64,000 nucleotides of DNA from Sthenelais limicola (GCA_942159475.1 OW804094.1:16737708-16801707); one strand, 5' to 3'; positions 45,210 through 55,862 are shown, counted from the first letter of the stretch. A program made the numbers and translations. The notes: generated by a model from the letters alone, not told the origin.

Positions 45210-45444
45210 GGGTCAGATTTTCAGAAAATGTACAATTCACCTTCACCAATCCTCTCAAATAACTCGAATTTCAGACAAAAATAAAGTTCAAAATCCAGTT
45301 CAACCTAACCAAACAGATTGCTAGAATCAATGCTATGCCGAATATATTCGAGTTTACCTAGTATTGACCAAATTGAAGCCTGATTTATCAGAATGTTCTA
45401 AATGTGTACAGCTGCCAATTGTACATTTTCTGAAAATCCGACCC
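45210..45444 (-). mobile_element. Family A element, complete
   Basis: 235 bp; flanks ATTA/ATTA. Confidence 0.93.
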
Positions 45445-45525
45445 ATTAACCAATCGCCCATTATTGAGTCTACTGCTGCTGTTCTGGCCTGTGCTGCTTC
45501 TACAAACCATATATTTCCCTTTCAG

Positions 45526-45625
45526 TGACAGCTTGGCCTTCGCCACAGAGCCCATCTTCGCCAGCCTGGCCAATCTACTTGGTCATCAAGAGCGCATGCC
45601 CACAGTGACACCTCAGGAAATCAAG
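45526..45625 (+). CDS. SCYL2: Internal exon of a SCYL2-like pseudokinase
   Basis: This 100-nt exon is bounded by a good acceptor (polypyrimidine ATTTCCCTTTCAG at 45513-45525) and a donor (AAG|GTGGGT at 45626). It begins with the last base of a split codon, then 33 codons with no stop, ending in phase 0. The peptide starts DSLAFATEPIFASLANLLG and goes on through a Met-Pro-Thr-Val-Thr-Pro stretch to Glu-Ile-Lys. From memory of the family, this is the segment after the HPLEES-like strand of SCYL2, covering the pseudokinase hinge. SCYL1 and SCYL3 read differently here. SCYL2 binds clathrin and AP-2 and acts in vesicle traffic between the trans-Golgi and endosomes. Neighbouring exons were not found in the window. 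A retained pseudogene fragment is less likely, given intact splice sites and frame. Confidence 0.8.
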
Positions 45626-45930
45626 GTGGGTCACGTGACACGATTGATGTCGTAAAATTACTCCCTAGATGGATGTCGTAAAATCAGGGGACTTGGATTT
45701 CCCAGGTCGGACGTGTTTTCGTGGAGGTCGTGTCGTTAATGTAGGGCGTTTCCTCCCTGAAAACAGGGAGGTTTTCATGAAAAATGTTCAGAATAGCTTG
45801 TCTTATTTGCAGGGTTTTAATTTGAAATTTAAACTTCGTCTGTCAATTTAATTTGTTTTATTTATACCGTTTACCACGTAGAGAATAAGTTACTCAAACA
45901 TCGTGATTCTTTTATGTAATGTCTGAAAAT
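45626..45930 (+). other. Probable SCYL2 intron, no repeat recognised
   Basis: GATGTCGTAAAAT is repeated at 45646 and 45671. Open frame 45669-45851 is not convincing. Confidence 0.45.
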
Positions 45931-46347
45931 AGGGAGATTTAGCAAGAACAACGCACCAACACAACACTAACGCATTCACTAACTATTTGGACATTATTAC
46001 AATTGTGGGGATATCTCGAGAGGCACCCAATCCAGACTTTTCCGCCAATTGAAGTAGTTTACAGAAAACATTTTCCGTCCATTATTCCAATTGCAGAAAT
46101 CGCCTATACTTACTATATGACCAGTAGTGCCACAACACAGTCAGTGGCCTTTTGTGTTTTGATGTCTGCCATTGCAATAGTTGCCAGAAATCCTTTTCTG
46201 TATACTACTTTAATAGGCGGTAAAGTCTGCATTGGGTGCACCCGGCCTGCAATGCAGATGCCCTCGGCCTAGCGCCTCTCAAGATATCCCCACAGCAGTA
46301 GTAAAGTACAAATAGTGGATGTGTCAGTGTTGTGTTGGTACGAGTAT
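45931..46347. mobile_element. Family I inverted-repeat element
   Basis: Left arm AGGGAGATTTAGCAAG, CCAACACAACACTAAC and GATATCTCGAGAGGC; right arm GCCTCTCAAGATATCCCCAC and CAGTGTTGTGTTGG. Arms of roughly 95 bp. An 89-residue open frame inside is not supported as a gene. Confidence 0.82.
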
Positions 46348-46867
46348 AGAGTATTCCTTTCTTTTCATGAGTATGATATTGATTTGATTTGAAATATTTA
46401 ATTAGTAAAGTCAGCTGTACTCTTTTATTTCTATCAAACTCCACGGATCTATCCGTTAAATCAATAATAAGGGGACGATACATGTGTCCTTCCAGTCATG
46501 CAAAATATAACCAGTAGAATCCTGTTAGTTTGAGGGATTTTACGTAATCTTTTAAGTTGTTATACATCAAATGTAGTACATAAACTATCTTGATCCTATT
46601 ATAATTATTAATTGCAAACCTACATCAACCGCATCTAATTCTCATCGCTCTCTAATGACTAGAAGATGTTTTGTCCCTAGTTTTGTAAAAATGTATAATT
46701 TTGCCAGTTTGGCGAATTTCATCTGATCGTTTAAGTTGATGAGATTTATATGATTCCTATCAAAATGATACATAAATCATGTTATATTATCTCATGATAC
46801 ATTATGCAAATCGACATCAAAAGCATTAAGCTCTGACCTACGCTATCTATGAATAAGTTCAGTATCT
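46348..46867. other. Unassigned AT-rich sequence
   Basis: AAATGTAGTACATAAACTATC- and TGATACATAAATCATG-like segments hint at an old duplication; not resolved. Confidence 0.35.
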
Positions 46868-47102
46868 GGGTCAGATTTTCAGAAAATGTACAATTGGCAG
46901 CTCTACACATTTGGGAAATTCTGCTAAATTAGGCTGAGAAATGATGAATACCGGGTATATCTGAATATATTTGGTATCGCATTGATTTAAAGTATCAGTT
47001 CTGTTATGTTAAACTGGATTTTGAAGCTCATTTCTGTCTTAAATGTGAGTTATTTGAGAGGATTGGTGAAGGTGAATTGTACATTTTCTGAAAATCTGAC
47101 CC
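46868..47102 (+). mobile_element. Family A element, complete
   Basis: 235 bp; flanks ATCT/ATCT. Confidence 0.94.
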
Positions 47103-47182
47103 ATCTGCGATAGGGCCTTGCTTCTGGGTTGCTGGACCTACGATCCCACGTCGTAACATGATATGACTCACTCATGTAACGT

Positions 47183-47530
47183 CATCTATTACAATAGTTG
47201 CTGATACAGGGTGTATGGGGAAAAGTGCTATGTCATGCATAGTCTATTACAATAGTTACTGATACAGGATCTATGGGGAAAAGTGCTATGTCATGCATAG
47301 TCTATTACAATAGTTACTGATACAGGATCTATGGGGAAAAGTGCTATGTCATGCATAGTCTATTACAATAGTTACTGATACAGGATCTATGGGGAAAAGT
47401 GCTATGTCATGCATAGTCTATTACAATAGTTACTGATACAGGATGTATGACGGGTAGTGCTATGTCATGCATAGTCTATTTCAATAGTTACTGATACAGG
47501 GTGTATGGGGAAAAGTGCTATGTGAACGTG
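47183..47530. repeat. 58-bp tandem array, six units
   Basis: AGTCTATTACAATAGTTACT recurs at 47241, 47299, 47357, 47415 and 47473, with a diverged first unit at 47183. Units 2-4 are almost identical. Confidence 0.96.
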
Positions 47531-47730
47531 ATTTTCTTTTATTTAGAATGTGTATACAGCAAATCATTAAGTCAAATCATTTCACAAGTAGTCAAGTACA
47601 ATGAACATATATATATAGTTATTTCGTAAATCAATTTTTAACCTAGACATGGGCTCATGGGCTATATATTCATTGCTGAATTCCATGGTTTTCTGTCCAC
47701 TGCTGTGTCTAACTACTGACTCACACTTGT
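47531..47730. repeat. Dispersed repeat N
   Basis: TTTTATTTAGAAT at the start and CCATGGTTTTCTGTCCACTG at the end match 28797-29225. Confidence 0.6.
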
Positions 47731-48126
47731 TCTAGTTTATCTAATTCTAGTGCTATGATGGAGGACTGGTGCTAACAAAATATTAATACAATGCTGTTAC
47801 AATACAATACAATGGTGCAGTCCACTGGGTATAATTACCCTCAACAACCTGAAACAGGCCTTATTACGTCCGAGGTGGAAAAACCCCTCACTTGGTATTT
47901 AAATGACTTTGGATTTCTTACTGAGTAACCTATACTTGAAGTGGGAAACATGTTGACCTTTTCCTTGAGATTAAAGTTAATGAAACAGTCTATTATTTAA
48001 TGACATCAACGCCTCACTGAGGCCTATACTTGTGTTAATCTCCCTGAATTACGTCTCTTTATAAATCTTCAACTTGCCATAAATTATCTATGAAAGGGCT
48101 TAAATAGACGAATACGTCTAACAATT
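47731..48126. other. Unassigned sequence
   Basis: Nothing supported beyond short AT runs. Confidence 0.35.
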
Positions 48127-48297
48127 GGGTGAAGTCGCCAGAAAATGTACAATTCACCTTCAGCCATTCTCTGAAATAACCCAAGTATCAGACAAAAATA
48201 AGTTAAACTGCATTTTGACATTTATTTTTGGTCTTAAATGAGGGTTATTTGAGAGGATTGGTGAAGGCGAATTGTACATTTTCTGAAAATCTGACCC
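48127..48297. mobile_element. Family A fold-back copy
   Basis: Reverse-copy left part (to about 48190) fused to a forward-copy right part, so both halves show the same end of the element in opposite orientation. Confidence 0.82.
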
Positions 48298-48610
48298 AAT
48301 AACACACTTGGCCACGGGGTGCTTTGAACCCACAAGACAAATCCTTCACAACTTAAGAAATACCAACTGAGATATTACCTCTTAAAAAATGCCATTAGGC
48401 CCCCCTCCCAAATGACAGATGTTTGTAATGACAGAAAAGAAGAGTTCATGCAAGAAAAGAAAACAATCATTCAGAAGAAATGATCCACAAAAATTCAGAA
48501 AATAATAACAGAGGTTTGTCCATTATGAAAGGGACCCTCTAATCCGATAGAACCCTGGAGGAAACAGAGCAACCCTGCTTCCAAGTATGGAAAAAAAGGC
48601 AGGGTATTTT

Positions 48611-48668
48611 AAGGCCCATTCACATTAACACGACCAGCCGGCCGAACCCTGCCGGCGGTAATACTTTA
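48611..48668. mobile_element. Family G end (partner of 50479)
   Basis: AAGGCCCATTCACATTAACA followed by CCAGCCGGCCG. Confidence 0.75.
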
Positions 48669-48879
48669 GGGTCAGATTTGCAATTCTTCTCAAATAACCC
48701 AAATTTCAGACAAAAATAAAGTTAAAAATACAGTTCAACCTAACCAAACAGATTGCTAGAATCAATACAATGCCGAATATACTCGAATTTACCTAGTATT
48801 GGCCAAATTGCAGCCTGATTTAGCAGAATTAACTCAATGTGTACTGCTGCTTATTGTAAATTTTCTGAAAATCTGACCC
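48669..48879 (-). mobile_element. Family A element in inverted-duplication arm
   Basis: 211 bp. It shares GGGTCAGATTTGCA and GTTAAAAATACAG with the copy at 50547 in the other arm. Confidence 0.88.
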
Positions 48880-49101
48880 AATTACAGTGAAACACTGTAG
48901 CTATAGAGATATCCACACACTCCAGCAAGTACTGAGAATGGCCTGTCTCAAGAACTAATAAAACAGACTATAGTTACTCTCGTGTACTCAGACCTATAGA
49001 AGTCCTGTCGAGGGACTCAGTAAGGAGCCACTCGTGGATTGACTATCTGCTCTCACTCCTAGAAACAGGGGTGCAGTGGATTAACGTCTCGGGAATGGGG
49101 T

Positions 49102-49336
49102 GGGTCAGATTTCCAGAAATTGCACAATCTACACTTCTACACATCTCTCAAATTCTGCTAAATTAGAGTGAAAAATGATAAATACTAGGTATATCTGAGT
49201 ATATTCTGTACTGTATTCATTCAATATATCTATCTGGTTATGTTGAACTGTATTTTGAACCTGATTTTGGTCTTAAATCAAGGTTATTTGAGAGGATCGG
49301 TGAAGGTCAATTGTACATTTTCTGAAGACTTGTCCC
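49102..49336 (+). mobile_element. Family A element, complete
   Basis: 235 bp; right end GAAGACTTGTCCC. Confidence 0.9.
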
Positions 49337-49642
49337 TGAAGGCATACATGTGCGGTTTTAGCGAAAAAACCGTGCACTTTTTCGGCCTAAACGGTATAAA
49401 AAGGTGTGCGTTTATTATTGTGATTACGGCCTACGGCTTGGTTCGCTCAGGGACTGACACAAGGTGATGACAGTGGTGTGAGAGTCTGCACACCAGGGTC
49501 CCACTAAACCGCACACAGTGCACAACGCAATCTTCTCCTCTCCCAACCCAAACACCTGCCCACTGAGCTGTCTCCATACCTTCTCATCCATCTTTTCCAT
49601 CAGCTTGTTTTTCTACCAAGAGAGCTTTATTTGTCTCGTAAT
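49337..49642. other. Unassigned sequence
   Basis: No recognisable gene. Confidence 0.35.
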
Positions 49643-49876
49643 GGGTCAGATCTTCAGAAAATGTACAATTCACCTTCACCAATGCTCTCAAATAACCCAC
49701 ATTTAAAACAGAAATGACCTTTAAAATGCAGTTTAACATAACAGAACTGATACTTTAAATCAATGCGATACCAAATATACTCAGATATATCCGGTATTTA
49801 TCATTTTCAGTCTACTTTAGCAGAAGTTCCTAAATATGTAGAGCTGCCAATTGTACATTTTCTGAAAATCTGACCC
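49643..49876 (-). mobile_element. Family A element, complete
   Basis: 234 bp; flanks TAAT/TAAT. Confidence 0.93.
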
Positions 49877-49954
49877 TAATGCCATTCCAGGGTCCAGTGT
49901 TACACATTTTAGATACAAGGGTTCCCTCTTGGACTCATTTAGGCTCCAGTAGAA

Positions 49955-50240
49955 ACTTTAATGTTTTTTCTATATTTTAAGTTTTATATTTTTATTTAAA
50001 AAAAACGCTCTTTGCTATATCTCTGGGTGGACAATAACTAGTAAAGTAGCTAAATATATCTATAAGATGACTTTGGAAATGCAAGGATATATCCTTGCAT
50101 TTCCAATAAAAAATACAGTCTTGAAATTTGATACATGTATTCATACAGCAAAGGGATTCAACAAAGTGGTTCTGTGAATAAATCTCGGTTGAATAATATC
50201 AATTTTGCGACTTGTGACTCATTTTCCTGAGACACATCAC
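49955..50240. mobile_element. Family B element, left end missing
   Basis: Middle and right end only. A 30-bp perfect palindrome lies inside at 50075. Confidence 0.85.
50075..50104. repeat. 30-bp perfect palindrome
   Basis: GGAAATGCAAGGATAT and its exact mirror; created inside a family B copy. Confidence 0.97.
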
Positions 50241-50271
50241 AAATATGCGGCAAGTATGTTTGTTTTAAGAA

Positions 50272-50402
50272 AGATCGATTAAAAGAGATACACACCAAAA
50301 CCGTAAGAAAGACGATGTCAAGTTGATATGTGCTTGAGATGTTATATTTAGATGTATTGACCAACGTTTGGGAGTTCATTACTCCTTCTTCAGGGTGTTT
50401 AA
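50272..50402 (-). mobile_element. Penelope-like terminal piece, second copy
   Basis: Minus strand matches 25708-25829 and continues uninterrupted where that copy has the TTAA element. Confidence 0.55.
50359..50397 (-). ncRNA. Hammerhead-like motif, core damaged
   Basis: Minus strand CTGAAGA, A, stem GGAGT-AATGA-ACTCC, then CAAAC instead of GAAAC. The loss of the core G suggests it cannot cleave. Confidence 0.4.
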
Positions 50403-50478
50403 GAAAGAACGTTTGAGGTTCCTTCACCGCTCAATCATCGTTTCCTAGCAAGGATTTTCTCTTTCTGCCATCACTGTA

Positions 50479-50830
50479 AAGGCCCATTCACATTACAACG
50501 GCCGATTGGTGTACGGCTGCCGCACGGCAAACTACACAATGTTAAAGGGTCAGATTTTCAGAAAATGTACAATTGGCAGCTGTACACATTTAGTAAATTC
50601 TGCTAAATTAGGCTACAATTTGGCCAATACTAGGTAAATTTGAGTATATTCTGCATTGCATTGATTCTAGCTATCTGTTTGGTTAGGTTGAACTGTATTT
50701 TTAACTTTATTTTCGTCTGAAATTTGGGTTATTTGAGAAGATTGTATTGTACATCTTTTGCAAATCTGACCCTAAAGTATTACAGCCGGCAAGGATCGGC
50801 CGGCTGGTCATGTTAATGTGAATGGGCCTT
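50479..50830. mobile_element. Family G element split by family A
   Basis: AAGGCCCATTCACATTA and TAATGTGAATGGGCCTT are the inverted ends; GC-rich CGGCCG interior. About 125 bp without the insertion. Confidence 0.87.
50547..50772 (+). mobile_element. Family A element nested in family G
   Basis: 226 bp; flanks TAAA/TAAA within the host. Confidence 0.93.
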
Positions 50831-51230
50831 AATTAAAACATCCTGCCTTTTTTCCATACTTGGAAGCAGGGTTGCTCTGTTTCCTCCAGGGTTCTATGGG
50901 ATTAGAGGGTCCCTTTCATAATGGACAAACCTCTGTTATTATTTTCTGAATTTTTGTGAATCATTTCTTCTGAATGATTGTTTTTTTCTTTTCTTGTATG
51001 AACTCTTCTTTTCTGTCATTACAAACATCTGTCACCTGGGAGGGCCTAATGGCATTTTTTAAGAGGTAATATTGGTATTTCTTAAGTTGGGAAGGATTTG
51101 TCTTGTGGGTTCAAAGCACCCCGTGGCCAAGTGTGTTTTTGGGTCAGATTTTCAGAAAATGTACAATTCGCCTTCACCAATCCTCTCAAATAACCCACAT
51201 TTAAGACAAAAATGAGCTTCAAAATGCAGT
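50547..51230. repeat. Large inverted duplication, right arm
   Basis: Reverse complement of about 48190-48879, with roughly 1.67 kb between the arms. Confidence 0.88.
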
Positions 51231-51375
51231 TTAACATAACAGAACTGATACTTTGAATCAATGTGGTACCAAATATACTCAGATATACCAACAATTTATA
51301 TATTGTCAGCAGAATTTAGCAGAAATTAGTAAATATGTAGAGCTGTCAATTGTACATTTTCCGAAAATCTCACCC
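51141..51375 (-). mobile_element. Family A element, complete
   Basis: 235 bp; flanks TTTT/TATT. Its inner part belongs to the inverted-duplication arm. Confidence 0.9.
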
Positions 51376-51799
51376 TATTTCTCCAACAACTGTAGTGGGA
51401 GTATGAAAGCTAACATTCATAAACAGCCTGCAAATACATAATATGTTAAAAAACCAAAACAAAAAAAACAACCTTTTTTCCCCTTTGCCATGGGAATCTA
51501 CTCTGTAACGCACTGTGATTTAAAGAAAGAAATACACTGAACGGTTATTTGTGTTCACTTATAATGCGTAATAGAACCATAATATATTTAACAGGCCCCA
51601 AACTGATTCAATCTCAGCATTGAATGTTCCACCGGGCCAAACAGCAAGAAATATATATAGCTTTCACGAGTGTATGAGGCATCTATTCACTGCAGCTTTC
51701 ATCACGCAAACAGAACTGGCGACAGGTGAATCGTACGTTTAGCTTTTTTCCTCCTCCGTAGTACCCCCTCCCCCACCCCTACCCCCAACACACACACGG
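51376..51799. other. Unassigned sequence
   Basis: No supported gene; C-rich before 51800. Confidence 0.35.
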
Positions 51800-52030
51800 G
51801 GGTTAGATTTTCAGAAAATGCACAACTAACAGTTCTACACATCTCCCAAATTCTGTTAAATTAGAGTGAAAAATAATAAATACTAGGTATATCTGAGTAT
51901 ATTCTGTATTGTATTCATTCAATGAATCTGTCTGGTTATGTTGAACTGTATTTTGAACCTGATTTTTTCCTTAAATGTGGGTTATCTGAGGGGATTGCTG
52001 AAGGCCAATTGTACATTTTCTGAGAATCTG
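51800..52030 (+). mobile_element. Family A element, right tip lost
   Basis: Ends GAGAATCTG without the final ACCC. Confidence 0.87.
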
Positions 52031-52124
52031 TATACACACGAGTACTCTGATTGTTTCAGTGATGAATTGTTGGGGACATAACCTTCCCCAGCTACCCCCA
52101 ACACATTGGTTGTATACCTATTGC

Positions 52125-52440
52125 TCTCGGTTCTCTTTATCTCTCTCCCTCTCTTTCTCGCTCTCGCTCTCTCCTCACTCATAGCATCTTTTCATTCTCC
52201 TTTGTCCCTCTCTCTCTCTTCTCCCTCTCCCCCTCGTCTCTCTCTTTCTTTCTTTCTCCTATCGTTCTCTCTCTCCCTCTCTCTCTTGCTCCCTCTGTCT
52301 ATCTCTCTTCCCTGCTCTCTCTCACTCTCTATCACTCTCTCTTTCCCTTCCTCCTCTCTGTCTCTCTGTCTCTCTGTCTCTCTGTCTCTCTCTCTCTCTC
52401 TTTCTCTGTCTCTTTCCCTACCCCCTCTCTCTCTCTCTAC
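52125..52440. repeat. (CT)n-rich low-complexity tract
   Basis: Mostly CTCT, with TTTC and CCCT variants. The 113-residue Ser/Leu open frame is an artefact. Confidence 0.95.
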
Positions 52441-52791
52441 ACCCTGATTTGTCCCAGAATGCTTTCATAATATATAGAAAGTGAGACATTGGTTCTCTCT
52501 CCCTCCTCTCCCCCTGTCCATTGTATTCGCCATCCCCCCGTCGCCTCTCTCACTGCCTCTCTCTCACCCTCATTTCGTTTTTTTTTTTAGAAAAAGCTTC
52601 GGTTTTTAGTACTTCATCATGAATCCATCCATCATTGTGCTGGTGCGGGGCGTGGCACTGCAGCCTTCCCTGTCCACAATCTCACCCACAGGCGGATTTA
52701 GCATTTCCCTAAAATGGTTGAAGCTCAGAGTGAAAATAATGATTAATCAAATAAGGTAAAAATAGAATAAAACTATAAGTATTCATCGGAT

Positions 52792-52816
52792 TAGAACCCA
52801 TACTCATAGTATGGGT
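52792..52816. repeat. 11-bp perfect hairpin
   Basis: GAACCCATACT-CAT-AGTATGGGTTC. Confidence 0.9.
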
Positions 52817-52817
52817 T

Positions 52818-53142
52818 CATTGCACTATATACGATTCTGTGGTAAATCGCTCTTAGGGGCCTCACAACTCCCTCGTAATGTAACTTGCATTGCACTATAT
52901 ACGATTATGTGTTAAACCACTCTTAGAGGCCTCGCAACTCCCTCTTATCGTAACTTGCATCGCACTATATATACGATTATTTTCTGAGACTAATCTGAGA
53001 AACCTCTGAGAGACCTCTTACCTCGCTCAAATGCATGAGTTTCAATGCAACAGCCCTTGATTCATAAAGCCCTCATAGTCATAACATTAAGAGGGTGTTA
53101 CAAGGCCTTTAAGACACAATCGTATCGTGTATAGTGCAATGC
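52818..53142. mobile_element. Family M inverted-repeat element
   Basis: Left CATTGCACTATATACGATT and right AATCGTATCGTGTATAGTGCAATG are inverted. The left arm (about 88 bp, including AACTCCCTC) is tandemly doubled, giving a third start at about 52967. Confidence 0.82.
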
Positions 53143-53319
53143 ACCCTATGTAAGATATGGCACTGATCCTAGAAGTGACCGTGGATCGGAGCGATAAAGG
53201 AAGTTAAACAAGGTAGGCTTGCCAGCTCAGTTACTGAGAAAATGAGACTTAATAGAGAGGTTGTAACCGACCCTGTGCTGCCAAGGGTTATAATAATTGT
53301 TGCATGTGGGTTGTAATAC

Positions 53320-54180
53320 TCTTCCCTCCTTTTCCCTTGTGGGTTGTAATACTCTGCCCTCCTTTCGTCCCTTTTCCCCTTCCTCCTCCCAACTCCGTCC
53401 TCTTTCCCATTCCTCCTCCCCTTTTGCATTCTCTCTTCCCTCCCTCTTCCCTCCCTCTTCCACTTCCTCCTCCTCCCTCCGTCCTCCTTCCCTTTCCTCC
53501 TCCCCTTTTGCATTCCCTCTTCCCTCCCTCTTCTCTCCCTCTTCCCTCCCTCTTCCCTCCCTCTTCCCTCCCTCTTCCCTCCTTCTTCCCTCCATCTTCC
53601 CTCCCTCTTCCCCTCCCTCTTCCCTCCCTCTTCCCTCCCTCTTCCCTCCCTCTTCCCCTCCCTCTTCCTTCCCTCTTCCCTCCTCTTCCCTCCTCTTCCC
53701 TTCTCTTCCCTCCCTCTTCCCTTTTTCCTCCCCACCACGTTCTCTTTCCCCCTTCTGCATTCTCTCCTCTCCCTCTTCCCCTCCCTCTTCCCCTCTCTCT
53801 TCCCTTCCCTCTTCCCTTCCCTCTTCCCCTCCCTCTTCCCCTCCCTCTTCCCTCCCTCTTCCCCTCCCTCTTCCCTCCCTCTTCCCTCCCTCTTCCCTTT
53901 TTCCTCCCCACCACGTTCTCTTTCCCCCTTCTGCATTCTCTCCTCTCCCTCTTCCCCTCCCTCTTCCCCTCTCTCTTCCCTTCCCTCTTCCCTTCCCTCT
54001 TCCCCTCCCTCTTCCCCTCCCTCTTCCCTCCCTCTTCCCCTCCCTCTTCCCTCCCTCTTCCCCTCCCTCTTCCCCTCCCTCTTCCCTCCCTCTTCCCTCC
54101 CTCTTCCCTCCCTCTCCCTCCCTCTTCCCCTCCCTCTTTCCCTCCCTCTTCCCCACCTCGTCCTCTTTCCCATTCCGGTT
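53320..54180. repeat. Long pyrimidine-rich satellite (CTTCCCTCC)n
   Basis: About 860 bp nearly free of purines on + strand, in 9-12 bp units. A higher-order repeat is visible: TTTTTCCTCCCCACCACGTT recurs 176 bp apart (53724 and 53900) inside near-identical segments. Long Ser/Pro/Leu frames on + and Lys/Arg/Glu/Gly frames on - (up to 379 and 343 residues) are artefacts of absent stop triplets. Confidence 0.96.
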
Positions 54181-54658
54181 CTCCTTAACACCTTTACCAT
54201 TCACATACAATACCGTCTTCTCATATAGCTTCCCTGTCCACTCCCATCTCCCATCGTCTTCCCCATCAGCACTACCTCTTCATCTCTCTCTTTCTCCTGT
54301 CCCATCCCCACCGCACACTCTCTCCCCATCCCCATCCCCTACTCCTCTCCCATACCATTCCTCCATACCATCTCTTCTCTTTTTCTCGCCCCCACTAATG
54401 ACATTACCACCAACCGCTCCCCCTGCAGGTGATTGATGAGCCCACCGCTAGGGGAAGTACCACTTTCCCCCGCCTGAGGCACCACCGGACACTTCCGGCG
54501 TCCTGTGTCGTCATATTGCTCAAATTAAATTTCGCATTTTACCTAGGGGCTAACCATCATGCTTACAATTGAATTGAGTTGACGTCGTTGCCGTATGAGA
54601 AATACATAGCCAGCCTTTATAATTGTGGCTTCATCTCGGTTCAAATAAAGAAACTAAT
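54181..54658. other. Unassigned sequence
   Basis: CCCTGCAG|GTGATT at 54420-54435 could be a splice signal, but no recognisable protein follows. Confidence 0.3.
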
Positions 54659-54893
54659 GGGTCAGATTTTCAGAAAATGTACAATTTAACTTCACCAATC
54701 CTCTCAAATAACCCACATTTAAGACAAAAATGAGCTTCAAAGTGCAGTTTAACATAACAGAACTGATACTTTGAATCAATGCGATACCAAATATACTCAG
54801 ATATACCCAGTATTCTTCATTTTTCAGCCTAATTTAGGAGAACTTCCTAAATGTGTAGAGCTGCCAATTGTACATTTTCTGAAAATCTGACCC
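54659..54893 (-). mobile_element. Family A element, complete
   Basis: 235 bp; flanks TAAT/TAAT. Confidence 0.94.
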
Positions 54894-55053
54894 TAATGTA
54901 ACTTGATGATGGACTTTCATGCAGTGTCGTTTAAATCATTCCCGTGTTTAATGTATAGGAAGATAAGCGCCTTACATACTTATATAGACAGAGATTGTTT
55001 AGGTGACCACAAGATAATTACATTATTAGTATAGACACACCGAAACAACAGAT

Positions 55054-55277
55054 GGGTCAGATTTTCAGAAACGTACAATTGGCCTTCACCAATGCTCTCA
55101 AATAACCCAAATTTAAGAGGAAAATCAGGACAAAAATGAGGTTCAAAATACAGTTCAACATAACCAGACAGATTTATTGAATGCATACAATACAGAATAC
55201 ACTCAGATATACTCAGTATTTATCATGTTTCACTATAATTTAGCGGAATTTGCGAGATGTGTAGAACTGTAGATTAT
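55054..55277 (-). mobile_element. Family A element, right tip lost
   Basis: Ends at GTAGAACTGTAGATTATG. Confidence 0.87.
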
Positions 55278-55862
55278 GAAGCTAATAGTGGTGCTTGAAA
55301 CTCCCCTATCGTATCAAAATAATGAATACCTACACTTTTCGGTGGTAATTTTCCCCCTGATTTTTGCAAAGTGGAATAAATATAACTTAATTAATTTAAG
55401 TATAGCTGCTCAATCATTTTCTTGCAGAGAAGGAATGGTCTCATCACATAGATGTCATTAGAAAGTTATTTAAATATTCATAGTTATTCTTCTTCGCCAA
55501 TACGCAAGGCTAAGATTTGAAGGTTGTCGTGTACTTGAAGAATATATTAGGTCCCGAGTGGCACAGAACTTTAAATTGCTGATTTTGGAGCTAGGGCCAT
55601 GAGCTTTGTAGTCCAGGCCCAAATACTCAGATAAGTCAGTGATTAGACACCTACTTCGCTAATCGGTTTCCTAGCCCATGACTAGGCGTTCTAATAGGAA
55701 TATAATGACATTTAGTGGTCTTGATAGAATCATAATAGCACTTTGCGGTTTGAGGCGAGAGGTTTTTCCTCCGTTTGAAGGGACTCTCTCATGTTTGGGC
55801 CTAGACTGTTTGGCCACGATTCGCCACCTCTCTGGTCCCATACACTGGGGAAAGAGTATTAT
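55278..55862. other. Mostly unassigned; includes a dispersed repeat
   Basis: 55765-55812 is the inverted partner of 35517-35563. Nothing else is supported. Confidence 0.45.

Larger units (their letters stand above)
48190..48879. repeat. Large inverted duplication, left arm
   Basis: Reverse complement of about 50547-51230. Shared unique sequence includes AACACACTTGGCCACGGGGT, CTGCTTCCAAGTATGGAAAA and GGGACCCTCTAATCC. Confidence 0.88.

Noticed and set aside
46003..46272. 89-residue frame downstream of the SCYL2 exon
   Set aside because: It spans the family I inverted-repeat element and has no family resemblance or splice support.
52106..52447. 113-residue Ser/Leu-rich frame
   Set aside because: CT-dinucleotide low-complexity tract.
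53169..54436. Open frames of up to 379 (+) and 343 (-) residues
   Set aside because: They lie wholly in a purine/pyrimidine satellite in which stop triplets cannot occur. Residues are almost only Ser/Pro/Leu or Lys/Arg/Glu/Gly, and several frames are open at once.
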